64,000 nt of DNA from NCBI RefSeq assembly GCF_021502575.1, contig NZ_JAKFGN010000001.1, positions 2,452,326 to 2,516,325 on the forward strand. Reading direction: 5' to 3'. The stretch's first letter is position 1, and each line of letters starts with the position of its first letter. Under the pieces are notes generated by a model. It did not search any database. It saw only the letters and a list, made by a program, of their open reading frames with translations, and was not told the DNA's origin. Shown piece after piece: positions 1-8,659 of this stretch. Source of the stretch: Bradyrhizobium sp. G127. GTDB lineage: Bacteria > Pseudomonadota > Alphaproteobacteria > Rhizobiales > Xanthobacteraceae. Both the position numbers and the translations under genes were made by a program.

Positions 1-496
1 CGGTGTCCGGCAGGGCGACTTGCGGAATAGTCCGGAGCGCCTTGCGGTGGTTGTCCGGCGTCGGGCGGGTGATTTCCATCTGCGGTCCCGGCGGATAGGC
101 GCCGACCACTGCGAAATCCCCGGTCGCGGACAACCGCTGATGGCCCGTTCCCGCCGGCAGAATGGCGACGTCGCCTTTCCTGATCTCCAGTTCCTCGCCG
201 TGATCGCCGCCGAAGCGCACCATCGCCCGGCCGCGCGCCACGCCCAGCACCTCATGCACGGTCGCATGATAGTGGAGGTAGTCGAAGATGCCGTTGCGCC
301 ACATCGCGCCCCAGCCGTTCGCGCCGAACACGGCTTCGATGGTGCTTTCCGGCTTCGCGTCGAGGACGATGGCGCTCTTGTAGAGCAGGAACGGCAGCCG
401 GTTGTTCGGCACCAGGCCGTCATCGGCAAAGACGAAGGATACGGGGCGGACCCTGTAGGTCGCTGTCGACGGGTCAGTGAAATAGCTTGCGGTCAT
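1..496 (-). CDS. Cupin-domain protein (YjlB-like), C-terminus cut off by window edge
   Basis: The reverse-strand frame opens with ATG at 496 and stays open to the first base, so the 3' end lies outside the window; about 165 residues are visible. The middle carries a cupin metal-binding signature (FDYLHYHATVHEVLGV, then a conserved G..H.H pattern near GTGHQRL), and the end reads GAYPPGPQMEITRPT, a pattern familiar from YjlB-like small cupins. It is probably a cytosolic metal-dependent cupin of unknown substrate. No signal peptide is seen. It lies downstream of the binding-protein gene on the same strand, but an intrinsic terminator separates them, so it is probably transcribed on its own. Family assignment is by motif; the reaction is unknown. 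Confidence 0.7.
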   Translation of the reverse strand, partial: MTASYFTDPSTATYRVRPVSFVFADDGLVPNNRLPFLLYKSAIVLDAKPESTIEAVFGANGWGAMWRNGIFDYLHYHATVHEVLGVARGRAMVRFGGDHGEELEIRKGDVAILPAGTGHQRLSATGDFAVVGAYPPGPQMEITRPTPDNHRKALRTIPQVALPDT

Positions 497-631
497 GGGG
501 CACGAATCCATGTGGTCCGGGGCTGGATGGGGGGAATTGTGCGGGCGGTCGCCCGGCTGTTCGGGGAGATAACGCCGGACCCCCGGCGGGGTTCCTCCGC
601 CCTTTAGGCTCGCGCCATTCGGTGCCGCGTC

Positions 632-666
632 AAAAAAAGAAGCGCCGCGGATGATCGCGGCGCTTC
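632..666 (-). terminator. Intrinsic terminator of the ABC binding-protein gene
   Basis: An 11-bp perfect stem (GAAGCGCCGCG / CGCGGCGCTTC, 6-nt loop) is followed on the minus strand by seven T residues. It begins 28 bases beyond the stop codon at 694. Confidence 0.85.
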
Positions 667-693
667 AATCATGCGAGGGGAATTGGAACCGGA

Positions 694-1887
694 TCAGTCG
701 GCCTTCATGACCTCGCCGAACTGATCCCAGCTCTTGCCGTTCCAGCGCTGCAACTGAAGCTGGGTATAGGCCTGGCTCGATGTTTCGCTGGTGTTGACCC
801 TGACGCCGGGCAGGGCGGTCGGCAGCACGAAATCCTTGAAGCTCTTCGACTGTTTCAGGATGTTCTCGCGCGAGAGATCATTGCCGCACTGTTTCAGCAA
901 CTGTTCGAGGATCATGCCCTGCTGGGTGCCGAAGGTGTAGTTCGAGTCCGCGATGTCCGCGCCCGGCAGGTACTTGCGGAAGAAGGCGATGTAATCCTGC
1001 ACGCCCTTGTCGTCCTTCCATTTCGGATCGGCTGGATCCTTGAAGAACGCGGCGGAGACGACGCCGGTCACCTTGTCCAGCCCGACCGGCACGAAGGTCG
1101 CCGCGATCGAGGCACCGACTGTGTTGAGGATGATCAGCGGCTTCCATTCCATCTCGTTGATCTTGCGCAGCGCCTGCGCCGCGAATTTCGGCGTGCCGGC
1201 GATCAGCAGTGCTTCCGGCGCGGCGGCTTTCAGGTTCACGATCTGGGAATCCACCGTCGGATCGGAAACTTCATAGGCCAGCGCCGTGACCTTGTCGGCG
1301 AACGCTTCCTTGTAGACCGCTTTGAACGCGGTGACGAAGTCCTTGCCGAGGTCGTCGTTCTGATAAAGGATTCCGACCTTGGCGGCGGGAAGCTGGTTGC
1401 GAAAATACTTTGCGTAGATCTTGCCTTCGGTGTCGTAGCTCGGCAGCGCCGTGGTTGTGAACGGGTATTCCTTGATGTCGGTGAACTTCGTTGCGCCCGT
1501 GACGATGAAAGCGTGCGGCACCTTCTTGGCGTTGACGTACTTGATGGTCGCGGCCATCGCTGGCGTGCCGAGCGGGCCGAACAGGAAGGCGACCTCGTCG
1601 CTTTCGACCAGCTTGCGGGTGTGCTCCACCGCCTTAGGCGGGCTGTAGGCATCGTCATAGGTGATGTAATTGATCTTGCGGCCGTTGACGCCGCCGCGGT
1701 CGTTCACGGAATTGATGTAGGCGATGGTCGCCTTGCCCGTCGCCCCCAGCGGCGAGGCCGGGCCGCTGAACGGATAGGTGGCCCCGATCTTGACCTCGGT
1801 GGCGGTTACACCCGGCGCATCGGCGGCAAATGCGGCTGCGGTCATCGCAAGCGACGCCGTCATTGTTATCAGCAGTTTCTTCGACAT
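694..1887 (-). CDS. Branched-chain amino acid-type ABC transporter substrate-binding protein
   Basis: This 397-residue protein has a clear Sec signal peptide (MSKKLLITMTASLAMTAAAFA, cleavage near residue 22). The mature part has the fold order of type-I periplasmic binding proteins of the LivK/Peripla_BP_6 family: VKIGATYPFSGPASPLG at the start, GRKINYITYDDAYSPPKAVEHTRKL, and SDEVAFLFGPLGTPA. It is expected to bind an amino acid, amide, urea or aromatic-acid type ligand in the periplasm for an ABC importer. No permease or ATPase gene is nearby, so it is an orphan receptor here. A strong AAGGAG ribosome site lies 7 bases upstream of the ATG. The ligand cannot be read from sequence. Confidence 0.92.
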   Translation of the reverse strand: MSKKLLITMTASLAMTAAAFAADAPGVTATEVKIGATYPFSGPASPLGATGKATIAYINSVNDRGGVNGRKINYITYDDAYSPPKAVEHTRKLVESDEVAFLFGPLGTPAMAATIKYVNAKKVPHAFIVTGATKFTDIKEYPFTTTALPSYDTEGKIYAKYFRNQLPAAKVGILYQNDDLGKDFVTAFKAVYKEAFADKVTALAYEVSDPTVDSQIVNLKAAAPEALLIAGTPKFAAQALRKINEMEWKPLIILNTVGASIAATFVPVGLDKVTGVVSAAFFKDPADPKWKDDKGVQDYIAFFRKYLPGADIADSNYTFGTQQGMILEQLLKQCGNDLSRENILKQSKSFKDFVLPTALPGVRVNTSETSSQAYTQLQLQRWNGKSWDQFGEVMKAD

Positions 1888-2117
1888 CTGGTCTCCTTCT
1901 GCGTTTCCAGTCGCGTCGTGTGGACCACGCGCGGATTATTAGTTCAATTATAGAACGTTTAGTTAGCCCAGCCAGAATTTCACGCAAGCAGAAAATGCCA
2001 AGAAATAAAGCGGCGGAATAGCGCGCTCACACAGGCTTGTCTTTGCATTCTCGAACAAAGTTTGATTTTCGAACCTGAGATGGTGGTGGCGCGATTGCTG
2101 GACTTGGGGGCGGGGCG

Positions 2118-2324
2118 TCAATGCAGTTCGACGAATGTGTAGCGGTCGCGGATCATGGCGTTGAAGAACTCGCCCTTCGAGACCGCTCGGCAAAACTGGA
2201 AATAGACCTCGGCGGGAACGCCGTTATAGCTGTAGCGCCGCCCGCTCGTGAAAGTGACGTGAAGCTCGCGCGCGGCTGCGTTATAATCGATGCGGGCAAT
2301 GGCGCTTGATGCGGTGTGCGGCAT
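2118..2324 (-). CDS. KTSC-domain small protein
   Basis: This 68-residue protein starts at ATG 2324 (MPHTASSAIARIDYNA). It matches the KTSC domain, a small beta-rich module: SSAIARIDYNAAARELHVTF, then GRRYSYNGVPAEVYFQFCRAVSKGEFFNAMIRDRY. Standalone KTSC proteins are common in alphaproteobacteria and have no defined biochemical role, although the domain also occurs at the C-terminus of some lysyl-tRNA synthetases. A longer in-frame start exists upstream (2588), but its extra residues are Arg-rich, do not resemble the family, and would overlap the clpS gene. It is divergent from clpS, with 84 bases between them. Confidence 0.8.
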   Translation of the reverse strand: MPHTASSAIARIDYNAAARELHVTFTSGRRYSYNGVPAEVYFQFCRAVSKGEFFNAMIRDRYTFVELH

Positions 2325-2408
2325 GCGGCCCCCGATGACGGCCGATATTAATGCCCGGGCGCGACGGGCGTTCCCTACAGGCGTTCGAGACATACGCGAG
2401 AGGCTGCG

Positions 2409-2714
2409 ATGAGCCCCACGATCGTCAAACCGAAATCCACGACCAAAACCAAATTGCAGCGGCCGCCGCTGTACAAGGTGATCCTGCTCAATGACGACTA
2501 CACGCCGCGCGAGTTCGTCGTGTCGGTGCTGAAAGCGGTGTTCAGGATGGGCGAGGAGACGGCGCACCGCGTCATGCTGACGGCGCACCAGAAGGGGGCC
2601 TGCGTCATCGCGGTCTATACCCGCGACGTCGCCGAGACGAAAGCCAAGGAGGCCACCGAACTCGGCAAGGCCAAGGGCTATCCGCTGTTCTTCACCACCG
2701 AGCCGGAAGAGTAG
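2409..2714 (+). CDS. clpS: ATP-dependent Clp protease adaptor ClpS
   Basis: This 101-residue protein is a full-length ClpS. It has the flexible N-terminus followed by the diagnostic LLNDDYTPREFVV segment, which forms the N-degron pocket, then MLTAHQKGACVIAVYTRDVAETKA. ClpS delivers substrates with bulky N-terminal residues to ClpAP. In many alphaproteobacteria clpA follows directly; here the next gene is a convergent catalase and clpA is not in the window. The partner enzyme Aat, which adds Leu/Phe to N-termini, is encoded about 29 kb away (31325). Confidence 0.96.
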   Translation: MSPTIVKPKSTTKTKLQRPPLYKVILLNDDYTPREFVVSVLKAVFRMGEETAHRVMLTAHQKGACVIAVYTRDVAETKAKEATELGKAKGYPLFFTTEPEE

Positions 2715-2724
2715 AAGCCGGCCG

Positions 2725-4839
2725 TCATTCCATCTTCACCACCGGTTCGCGATCCCACAAGCGCAAATTGCCAAGCGTCTCAATGAATCCCTTGACGTCC
2801 TTGGCGCCGGATAGCGCGATGCAGCCATCGTCCATGTCGTCGATTCCGGCCTTGGCGAACAGCGGCTGGGCCGCGGCGACGTAGCCGATGAACTTGCAAT
2901 GGCTGAAGGCATCCGCAACGAAGTCGCGCGCGGTCGCCTCGTTCAGCAGATCCGCCATGCCGGCCTCGGACGGCAGCAGCGCCACCGCGTCGTAGAGCAC
3001 GGACGGACCGCCGTCGATCTTCTGGTCGGCCGGAATGTGGCTCTTGTCGCTGGCGGTGATGCCGCCGATCTTGGGTGCAATCAACTCCCACGACGCGCCG
3101 GCTTTCTTCAAGGCGTTCTGTACGGCCTTCAGCAGCGCGGCGTCGGTTCCGTCGGTCACAAGGATGCCGAGCTTGCGTCCCTCAAACCGCTGCGGGCCGT
3201 TCTCGACGATGCTCAGCGCCGGCGAGGGTGGAAGGTCCTGCCGCGTGGGGACCGCAGCATCCGCGGGCTTCGGCATTTTCGGCAAGCCGAGATTGTCGGC
3301 GACGGTGTGTGCCAGCCGGTCATCGATGTTGAGCAGGTGAGATACGACGCGCTCACGAATAACCGGCAGCTTGCACTTGCTCAGCTCGAATGTAAGGGCG
3401 GCGGCGATGTGGTTCTGTTCGATCTCGGTCTGGCTGATGAAGAACTGCCGCGCCTGACTGTAATGATCGGCGAAGCTCTCCGGCCGCAGCCGTGCCTTCG
3501 GTCCCGCCTCAACGTCCGGGAACGCCCTGAATCCGCGCGTCGGGGATTCACGTGGGCCCGTGTCGAAAGAGTTGGGCTGATAGTTGATGGGGCCGACAGG
3601 ATTGCGCATGGCCATGTGGCCGTCCTGCTGGAAGTGGGCGAACGGGCACTTCGGCGCGTTGATCGGGATATGAGTGAAGTTCGGACTGCCAAGCCGCTTC
3701 AGCTGCGTATCGAGATAGGAGAAGTTGCGCCCCTGTAGCAGCGGATCGTTGGAGAAGTCGATCCCCGGCGGCACGTTCTGCGTCATGAACGCAACCTGTT
3801 CGGTCTCGGCGAAGAAATTGTCCGGCATCCGGTTCAGGACCAGACGCCCGATCGGCATCGGCTTGATCTGCTCCTCGGGAATAATTTTGGTGGGATCGAG
3901 CACGTCGAATTCGAATTCATCGGCGAATTTCTGATCGAACAACTGCACCTGCAATTCCCACTCGGGGAAATTGCCCGTCTTGATCGCTTCCCAGAGATCC
4001 CGGCGATGATAGTCGGGATCGGCGCCGTTGATCTTGACCGCCTCGTTCCACGCCACCGACTGGAGATTCAGCTTCGGCTTCCAGTGGAATTTGACGAAGG
4101 TGGATTCGTCCTTTGCGTTGAGCAGGCGGAAGGTATGGACTCCGAAGCCTTCCATGAAGCGGAAGGAGCGGGGAATGGCACGATCCGACATCACCCACAT
4201 GATCATGTGCATGCTCTCGGGCGTGAGACTGATGAAGTCCCAGAATGTGTCGTGGGCGGACTGCGCCTGCGGAAACGCGCTGTCGGGATCTTCCTTCACC
4301 GCGTGGACCAGATCGGGAAATTTGATCGCGTCCTGGATGAAGAACACCGGAATGTTGTTGCCGACCAGATCCCAGTTGCCCTCCTGGGTGTAGATCTTCA
4401 CGGCAAAGCCGCGCACGTCGCGCGCGAGGTCGAACGAGCCCTTGCTGCCGGCGACGGTGGAGAAACGGACGAAGGCCGGCGTCTTCTCGCCTGCGCGCTG
4501 GAGGAAGTCGGCGCGGGTGTATTTCGAAAGCGGCTTGTAGGTTTCGAAGAAACCGTGCGCTCCATAGCCGCGGGCGTGCACCACGCGCTCAGGAATGCGC
4601 TCGTGGTCGAAGTGGAAAATCTTCTCGCGAAAATGAAAATCGTCGATCACCAGGGGCCCGCGCGGTCCGACGCGGAGCGAATTCTGGTCGTCAGCAACCG
4701 GGCCGCCCTGCGCCGTGGTCATCGTGTCGGCGCGGTCCGCCGTAGTCTGGTGCAGCTCGCCGCCGGAGCCGCGCTGAAGGTTCTGTTCATGGATCTTTGC
4801 ACCACCGCTGGAACGCGAGGTTTTTGTTGCTTTGGCCAT
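2725..4839 (-). CDS. katE: Large-subunit (HPII-type) catalase
   Basis: At 704 residues this is a clade-II catalase with an N-terminal extension and a C-terminal flavodoxin/DJ-1-like domain (about residue 555 onward, [17 protein letters not shown]). The catalytic His is His88 in [12 protein letters not shown]. The distal Asn is Asn161 in [13 protein letters not shown], 73 residues on as in E. coli HPII. The haem-ligand Tyr lies in [14 protein letters not shown]. The enzyme dismutates hydrogen peroxide in the cytosol. The gene is convergent with clpS (10 bases apart) and divergent from an esterase. A GGAAC element lies upstream at 4891-4895 (minus), but no matching CGTT follows, so stress-sigma control is not shown. 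The symbol follows the HPII family. Confidence 0.95.
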   Translation of the reverse strand: MAKATKTSRSSGGAKIHEQNLQRGSGGELHQTTADRADTMTTAQGGPVADDQNSLRVGPRGPLVIDDFHFREKIFHFDHERIPERVVHARGYGAHGFFETYKPLSKYTRADFLQRAGEKTPAFVRFSTVAGSKGSFDLARDVRGFAVKIYTQEGNWDLVGNNIPVFFIQDAIKFPDLVHAVKEDPDSAFPQAQSAHDTFWDFISLTPESMHMIMWVMSDRAIPRSFRFMEGFGVHTFRLLNAKDESTFVKFHWKPKLNLQSVAWNEAVKINGADPDYHRRDLWEAIKTGNFPEWELQVQLFDQKFADEFEFDVLDPTKIIPEEQIKPMPIGRLVLNRMPDNFFAETEQVAFMTQNVPPGIDFSNDPLLQGRNFSYLDTQLKRLGSPNFTHIPINAPKCPFAHFQQDGHMAMRNPVGPINYQPNSFDTGPRESPTRGFRAFPDVEAGPKARLRPESFADHYSQARQFFISQTEIEQNHIAAALTFELSKCKLPVIRERVVSHLLNIDDRLAHTVADNLGLPKMPKPADAAVPTRQDLPPSPALSIVENGPQRFEGRKLGILVTDGTDAALLKAVQNALKKAGASWELIAPKIGGITASDKSHIPADQKIDGGPSVLYDAVALLPSEAGMADLLNEATARDFVADAFSHCKFIGYVAAAQPLFAKAGIDDMDDGCIALSGAKDVKGFIETLGNLRLWDREPVVKME

Positions 4840-5003
4840 TGAGTGTCCTCTCGGGGGCTGGAAGCGGTCTAAGTCGGCGCGTGGGCCTTTGTTCCGCTTG
4901 GCGAGAGGAATGGCCGGTTGCGGCGCAAGGACACGCGCGATGCGGCAATTGCCAGCAGCGCGGCGGTCGGGATACGGTCCTCGGCCCTAGCCGGAGAGTG
5001 CCT

Positions 5004-6059
5004 ATGACGACCGGATCAGAGACGATCCTGCCGCCCTTATTCGCCTGCCTTGAGACGCTGAGCCTGATCGCGCGTCATCTCGATCCCTCCTCATTTGCCG
5101 AAATGATGGGTGCGGCCGGGACGCCCTGGGAACGGCTGCGCGCGGCGCGTTCGCAGTTCAGCCCGGTCGACGGCGTGGACGAGCGACTCGCGACCGCCAG
5201 CGACGAGGCGCTGGCGGCGTTCGACGAACTGCGCGCCGCGCTCGACGGCGGCGACATCCGCGCCGTGTTCAAAGCGCTGCGCCATACGCCGCGCGCGCTG
5301 GAGGCGCTGTATCCGCTCGCGGCGATGATTCCAGCCGTGAACAGTTTCTTCCTCGATCCGTCGCTGCGCACCGACGCCGAGACACTCGCGCGCGGCATGC
5401 TGCCGGCGCGCGCAGGCGAGACCGGCGTGATTCATTTCGACAACGAGCCGCGCACCCGCGGCGGCTTCTCGCTCTACGTGCCGGAGAGCTATACGCCGGA
5501 TCGCGCGTGGCCGCTGGTGGTGGCGCTGCACGGCGGCAGCGGACATGGCCGCGGTTTTCTCTGGAGCTGGTTGCGCGACGCCCGCAGCTTCGGCGCGATC
5601 CTTGTCGCGCCGACATCGTCGGGCAATTCGCTGGGCTCGACATGGGCGCTGATGGGCGACGACAACGATACGCCAAATCTCGCGCGCATCGTGGCCCAGG
5701 TCCGCGAGACGTGGAATATCGATCCCGACCGTCTGCTACTCACCGGCATGAGCGACGGTGGCACGTTCTGTTATGTCAGCGCGCTTGACGGCGCGTCACC
5801 GTTCACCCATCTCGCGCCGGTGTCGGCGACATTCCATCCGATGCTGATCTCGATGGCTGATGCCGACCGGCTGCGCGGACTGCCGGTCTATCTGGTGCAC
5901 GGCGCGCTGGACTGGATGTTTCCGGTGGAGGTGGCGCGGCAGGCGAAGGCTGCGCTGACCGCGGCGGGCGCGAACGTGACCTATAGCGAGATCGACGATC
6001 TCAGCCACACCTATCCGCGCGAAATCAACGCGCCGATGATCGCGTGGTTGAAGGCGTAG
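5004..6059 (+). CDS. Alpha/beta-hydrolase (phospholipase/carboxylesterase-like)
   Basis: The ATG at 5004 (MTTGSETILPP) gives 351 residues and is preferred; the frame opens earlier, but that part overlaps the katE start. The N-terminal ~170 residues look helical and do not match a family I know. The C-terminal half is an alpha/beta-hydrolase: oxyanion region PLVVALHGGSGHGRGF, nucleophile elbow GMSDG, acid region HGALDWMFPVEVA and His in DDLSHTYPRE. This resembles the carboxylesterase/phospholipase (AB_hydrolase_2, LpqC-type) group. It is probably a cytosolic esterase with unknown substrate. Confidence 0.82.
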   Translation: MTTGSETILPPLFACLETLSLIARHLDPSSFAEMMGAAGTPWERLRAARSQFSPVDGVDERLATASDEALAAFDELRAALDGGDIRAVFKALRHTPRALEALYPLAAMIPAVNSFFLDPSLRTDAETLARGMLPARAGETGVIHFDNEPRTRGGFSLYVPESYTPDRAWPLVVALHGGSGHGRGFLWSWLRDARSFGAILVAPTSSGNSLGSTWALMGDDNDTPNLARIVAQVRETWNIDPDRLLLTGMSDGGTFCYVSALDGASPFTHLAPVSATFHPMLISMADADRLRGLPVYLVHGALDWMFPVEVARQAKAALTAAGANVTYSEIDDLSHTYPREINAPMIAWLKA

Positions 6060-6091
6060 CCGCGCGGATTGTCGCGGGGTATAATGCGGCC

Positions 6092-6961
6092 ATGAAAATA
6101 TCCGTCTCGATGAAACCGTCCGCTGTTTCCCTTGCTCCCATTTTCGGCATCGCCGCGCTGGTGTTGTTCGCCAGTGGCGTGCGTGTTCCGGTTCATGCCC
6201 AGTCGGCCGACCTTGTGCTGTGCGACCGGCTCGCCGCCGATCCCGCCGACCCGGACAAGCCGGCCGACGTGAAGGGCGTCCCGGCTGTCGCGGCGTCCGA
6301 TGTCTCCACCGCGATCAAGTTCTGCAGGCAGGCCTCCGGCGCATCGCGCCGCGCAATGTATCAGCTCGGCCGCGCCTATGCCGCCGGCAACCAGAATTCC
6401 GAGGCGATCGCGGCGTGGCGCAGGGCGTCCGACAAGGGCAGCACATCGGCGATGGTCGAACTCGGTGTCGCGTATGCCACCGGTGCCGGCGTCGCCAAGG
6501 ATGAAGCCGCGGCGGGTAAGCTGTTCGAGCGCGCGGCGCAGGGCGGCAATCCGCGCGGAGTCAGCAATCTCGCCGCACTCTCCGGCAAGGGCGGCGCTGC
6601 CCCTGCGGATGCGGCGCGTTCGCGGAGCCTGCTGGCGAAAGCGGCGGAGACCAATGCCGAAGCGCAGTTCCAGCTGGGACTGATGCTGCAGGATGGCATC
6701 GGCGGTCCGAAGGATGATGCCGGTGCGCGCAATCTGTTCGAGAAGGCTGCGGCGCAGGATCATCCCGGGGCGCTGGAGCGGATGGGCGCATTCGCCAAGG
6801 AAGGACGTGGCGGCGCGCAGGATTCAAGCGCTGCGAAAGCCTATTACGAAAAGGCGGCGGCGCTCGGCAATGACGACGCCAAGGCCGCGCTCAAGCGCGC
6901 GGAATGTCCTTATGTGCTGAAGGACAAATCCGGCAAGGTCGTCACCAATCTCTGTTTCTGA
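6092..6961 (+). CDS. Secreted Sel1-repeat (SLR) protein
   Basis: This 289-residue protein begins MKISVSMKPSAVSLAPIF and has a signal peptide ending near PVHAQ, so it is likely periplasmic. From about residue 80 it is built of Sel1-like repeats of roughly 36 residues (AMYQLGRAYAAGNQNSEAIAAW, AMVELGVAYATGAGVAKDEAAAGKLFERAA, AQFQLGLMLQDGIGGPKDDAGARNLFEKAA). Such alpha-alpha solenoids are protein-interaction scaffolds. It ends with a short Cys-containing tail (CPYVLKDKSGKVVTNLCF). The next ATG, at residue 7, is an alternative start. It follows the esterase gene by 32 bases and may share its transcript. Confidence 0.85.
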   Translation: MKISVSMKPSAVSLAPIFGIAALVLFASGVRVPVHAQSADLVLCDRLAADPADPDKPADVKGVPAVAASDVSTAIKFCRQASGASRRAMYQLGRAYAAGNQNSEAIAAWRRASDKGSTSAMVELGVAYATGAGVAKDEAAAGKLFERAAQGGNPRGVSNLAALSGKGGAAPADAARSRSLLAKAAETNAEAQFQLGLMLQDGIGGPKDDAGARNLFEKAAAQDHPGALERMGAFAKEGRGGAQDSSAAKAYYEKAAALGNDDAKAALKRAECPYVLKDKSGKVVTNLCF

Positions 6962-7008
6962 GGTCCAGGCGGTCACGTTTCGGAATTTGGCGTGCCTGGG
7001 ATGCCGCG

Positions 7009-7389
7009 TCACAACGCCTGCGCTGCCGTGACCAGAAGTCCGCCGACGATGGCCATGTTCGACAGCCAGACATTGATGATATTTTGCCGCGCGGGGCCAT
7101 CCATATCCCAGAAGTTCAGCAGCATGACGGAGGCTGCGATCGTAAAGACGATCAGCCCGAATGCCGCCGCGGGCATCCACAGACCCACGATCAGCAGCAC
7201 GCCGCCAACAAACTGAAACGATGAGCCCGCCAGCAGAACGAGGCGCGGGAAGGGCACGCCGCGCGCAGCGATGGCCTGCGTCAGCACAGGGATCAGGAAC
7301 ATGTGGCGCACGCCGGCGAAGACGAACAGCCCGCCGAGCAACAGGCGGCCGACAATCAGCAGGGCCTGAGCAAGATTGAAAGACTTCAA
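7009..7389 (-). CDS. DoxX-family integral membrane protein
   Basis: This 126-residue protein has four predicted membrane segments (ALLIVGRLLLGGLFVFAGV, LVLLAGSSFQFVGGVLLIVGLW, AAFGLIVFTIAASVMLLNFW, NMAIVGGLLVTAAQAL) and the R...G..F..AG..H motif of the DoxX family. Members are inner-membrane proteins linked to redox or quinone functions in some species, without a settled general role. The ATG overlaps the stop of the preceding zinc-ribbon gene by four bases (ATGA), so the two genes are translationally coupled. Confidence 0.88.
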   Translation of the reverse strand: MKSFNLAQALLIVGRLLLGGLFVFAGVRHMFLIPVLTQAIAARGVPFPRLVLLAGSSFQFVGGVLLIVGLWMPAAAFGLIVFTIAASVMLLNFWDMDGPARQNIINVWLSNMAIVGGLLVTAAQAL

Positions 7390-7703
7390 CCCGTCCGGCG
7401 TGCCCCGGTGACTCCGAAGCCGGGTCTGGTGTCCGGGGCGCGAAGCCGCGAAGGCTTTTCGGCATCGGGATTGAAGCTGAAGATTTCCAGGCTGCGCAGG
7501 TGGGTCGAGGCCCGCGAGACGAACACCGGCGTATCGCCAGCAAGGGCGCGGACGGTCTCCGCGCCGCAGCCTGTGCAGGAATAGGTGAATTCCAGCTTGG
7601 TCATCGCCCAGCGTACGTCCTTAACCTCCATGAGGTGACGGCGGCATTCCGGGCACACGATCACGGCCGGCTTCGCATCCCGGAGCGGCACGTTCTCAAG
7701 CAT
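7386..7703 (-). CDS. Small zinc-ribbon protein, unknown function
   Basis: The start at 7703 (MLENVPLRDAKPAVI) is supported by a clean AAGGAG site nine bases upstream; the longer frame to 7796 lacks one. The 105-residue product has a CPEC ... CTGC pair of knuckles (residues ~17-46) typical of a zinc ribbon. A basic, proline-rich tail of about 35 residues follows. I do not recognise a family. The four-base overlap with the DoxX gene indicates a two-gene operon. Confidence 0.72.
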   Translation of the reverse strand: MLENVPLRDAKPAVIVCPECRRHLMEVKDVRWAMTKLEFTYSCTGCGAETVRALAGDTPVFVSRASTHLRSLEIFSFNPDAEKPSRLRAPDTRPGFGVTGARRTG

Positions 7704-7909
7704 CTGAACTCTCCTTCGAGGCGGAAGGATATGGCCACCGTCGCGGGACGGCGCGACCATGGGCGAGGGTTCAGTGTACCGCCGGGGGGCGGGCATTGGC
7801 GGCGATTTTGGCGAAATACACAGGAAATTCAGGGCTTAAGCGCCATGGCTCCGGTTCATGCTTTACATGAACTGCGCCTCCCAAGACGCCGGATTCAGGG
7901 CGGCGGGGA

Positions 7910-8590
7910 TTAAACCCGGCCGCTGACCGGAATCAGCGCTCCGGTGACGGCGCTGGCGGCGTCGCCCGCAAGGAACAGGATGACCTCGGCCAGTTCACTG
8001 CCCGTGACCCATTTGGAAAAGTCGGCCTGCGGCATGTCGCGGCGGTTGGCGGGGGTATCGATGGTCGAGGGCAGCACGGCGTTGACGGTGACCTTGCCCT
8101 TGAGTTCCGCCGCCAGTGCCTCGGTGAGCCGATGTACTCCGGACTTTGAGGCGGCATAGGGACCCATGCCTGCGCCGGCCTGCAACGCGCCCATCGCGCC
8201 GATGTTGATGATGCGGCCTGCGCCGGATGTCACCAGATGCGGGATCGCGGCGCGCGAGGCATTGAACGCGGTCATGACGTTGATGGTGTAGAGCCGCTGC
8301 CATGTTTTGGGATCGCCGTCGGTGATGGTCTCAAATGAAAATGCGCCGGCGATGTTGACCAGCGCGTCGAGCCTGCCGAAATGCGCGGCTGCGGCCTCAA
8401 TGACTTTGACCGCCTGCGCTGTGTCCGAGAGATCGACGCCGCCGATGACGATCCGGTCAGGAGTGGGCGGGGTTACAGACGCCGCATGATCGATTTCGGC
8501 GACCTTCGCGCCGCGGGCACGCGCGGCCTCCGCGACCACCTTACCCAATGCGCCTGAGGCGCCGGTGATGACGAGGATTTTTCCGTTCAT
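7910..8590 (-). CDS. SDR-family oxidoreductase
   Basis: This 226-residue short-chain dehydrogenase/reductase starts at MNGKILVITGASGALGKVV (ATG 8590). The Rossmann TGASGALG motif sits at the N-terminus, NIAGAFSFE at the NNAG position, a Ser in INIGAMGAL and the catalytic Tyr-x3-Lys in YAASKSGVHRL. The C-terminus (SAVTGALIPVSGRV) is typical of classical SDRs. Substrate unknown. It lies alone between the zinc-ribbon/DoxX pair and the Tlde1-like gene; an upstream in-frame ATG at 8644 gives an unlikely Arg-rich extension. Confidence 0.9.
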   Translation of the reverse strand: MNGKILVITGASGALGKVVAEAARARGAKVAEIDHAASVTPPTPDRIVIGGVDLSDTAQAVKVIEAAAAHFGRLDALVNIAGAFSFETITDGDPKTWQRLYTINVMTAFNASRAAIPHLVTSGAGRIINIGAMGALQAGAGMGPYAASKSGVHRLTEALAAELKGKVTVNAVLPSTIDTPANRRDMPQADFSKWVTGSELAEVILFLAGDAASAVTGALIPVSGRV

Positions 8591-8659
8591 GCGGGCGCTC
8601 CGTGATCCGTCAGGCCGGACAGTTATAGCCGGACGACGGATCAAGCGGAATGCGCCGCC

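Noticed and set aside
4870..4895. Sigma-EcfG promoter for katE
   Set aside because: GGAAC is present on the minus strand but the element 16 bases on is ACTT, not CGTT; too weak to call although katE genes are often stress-controlled.
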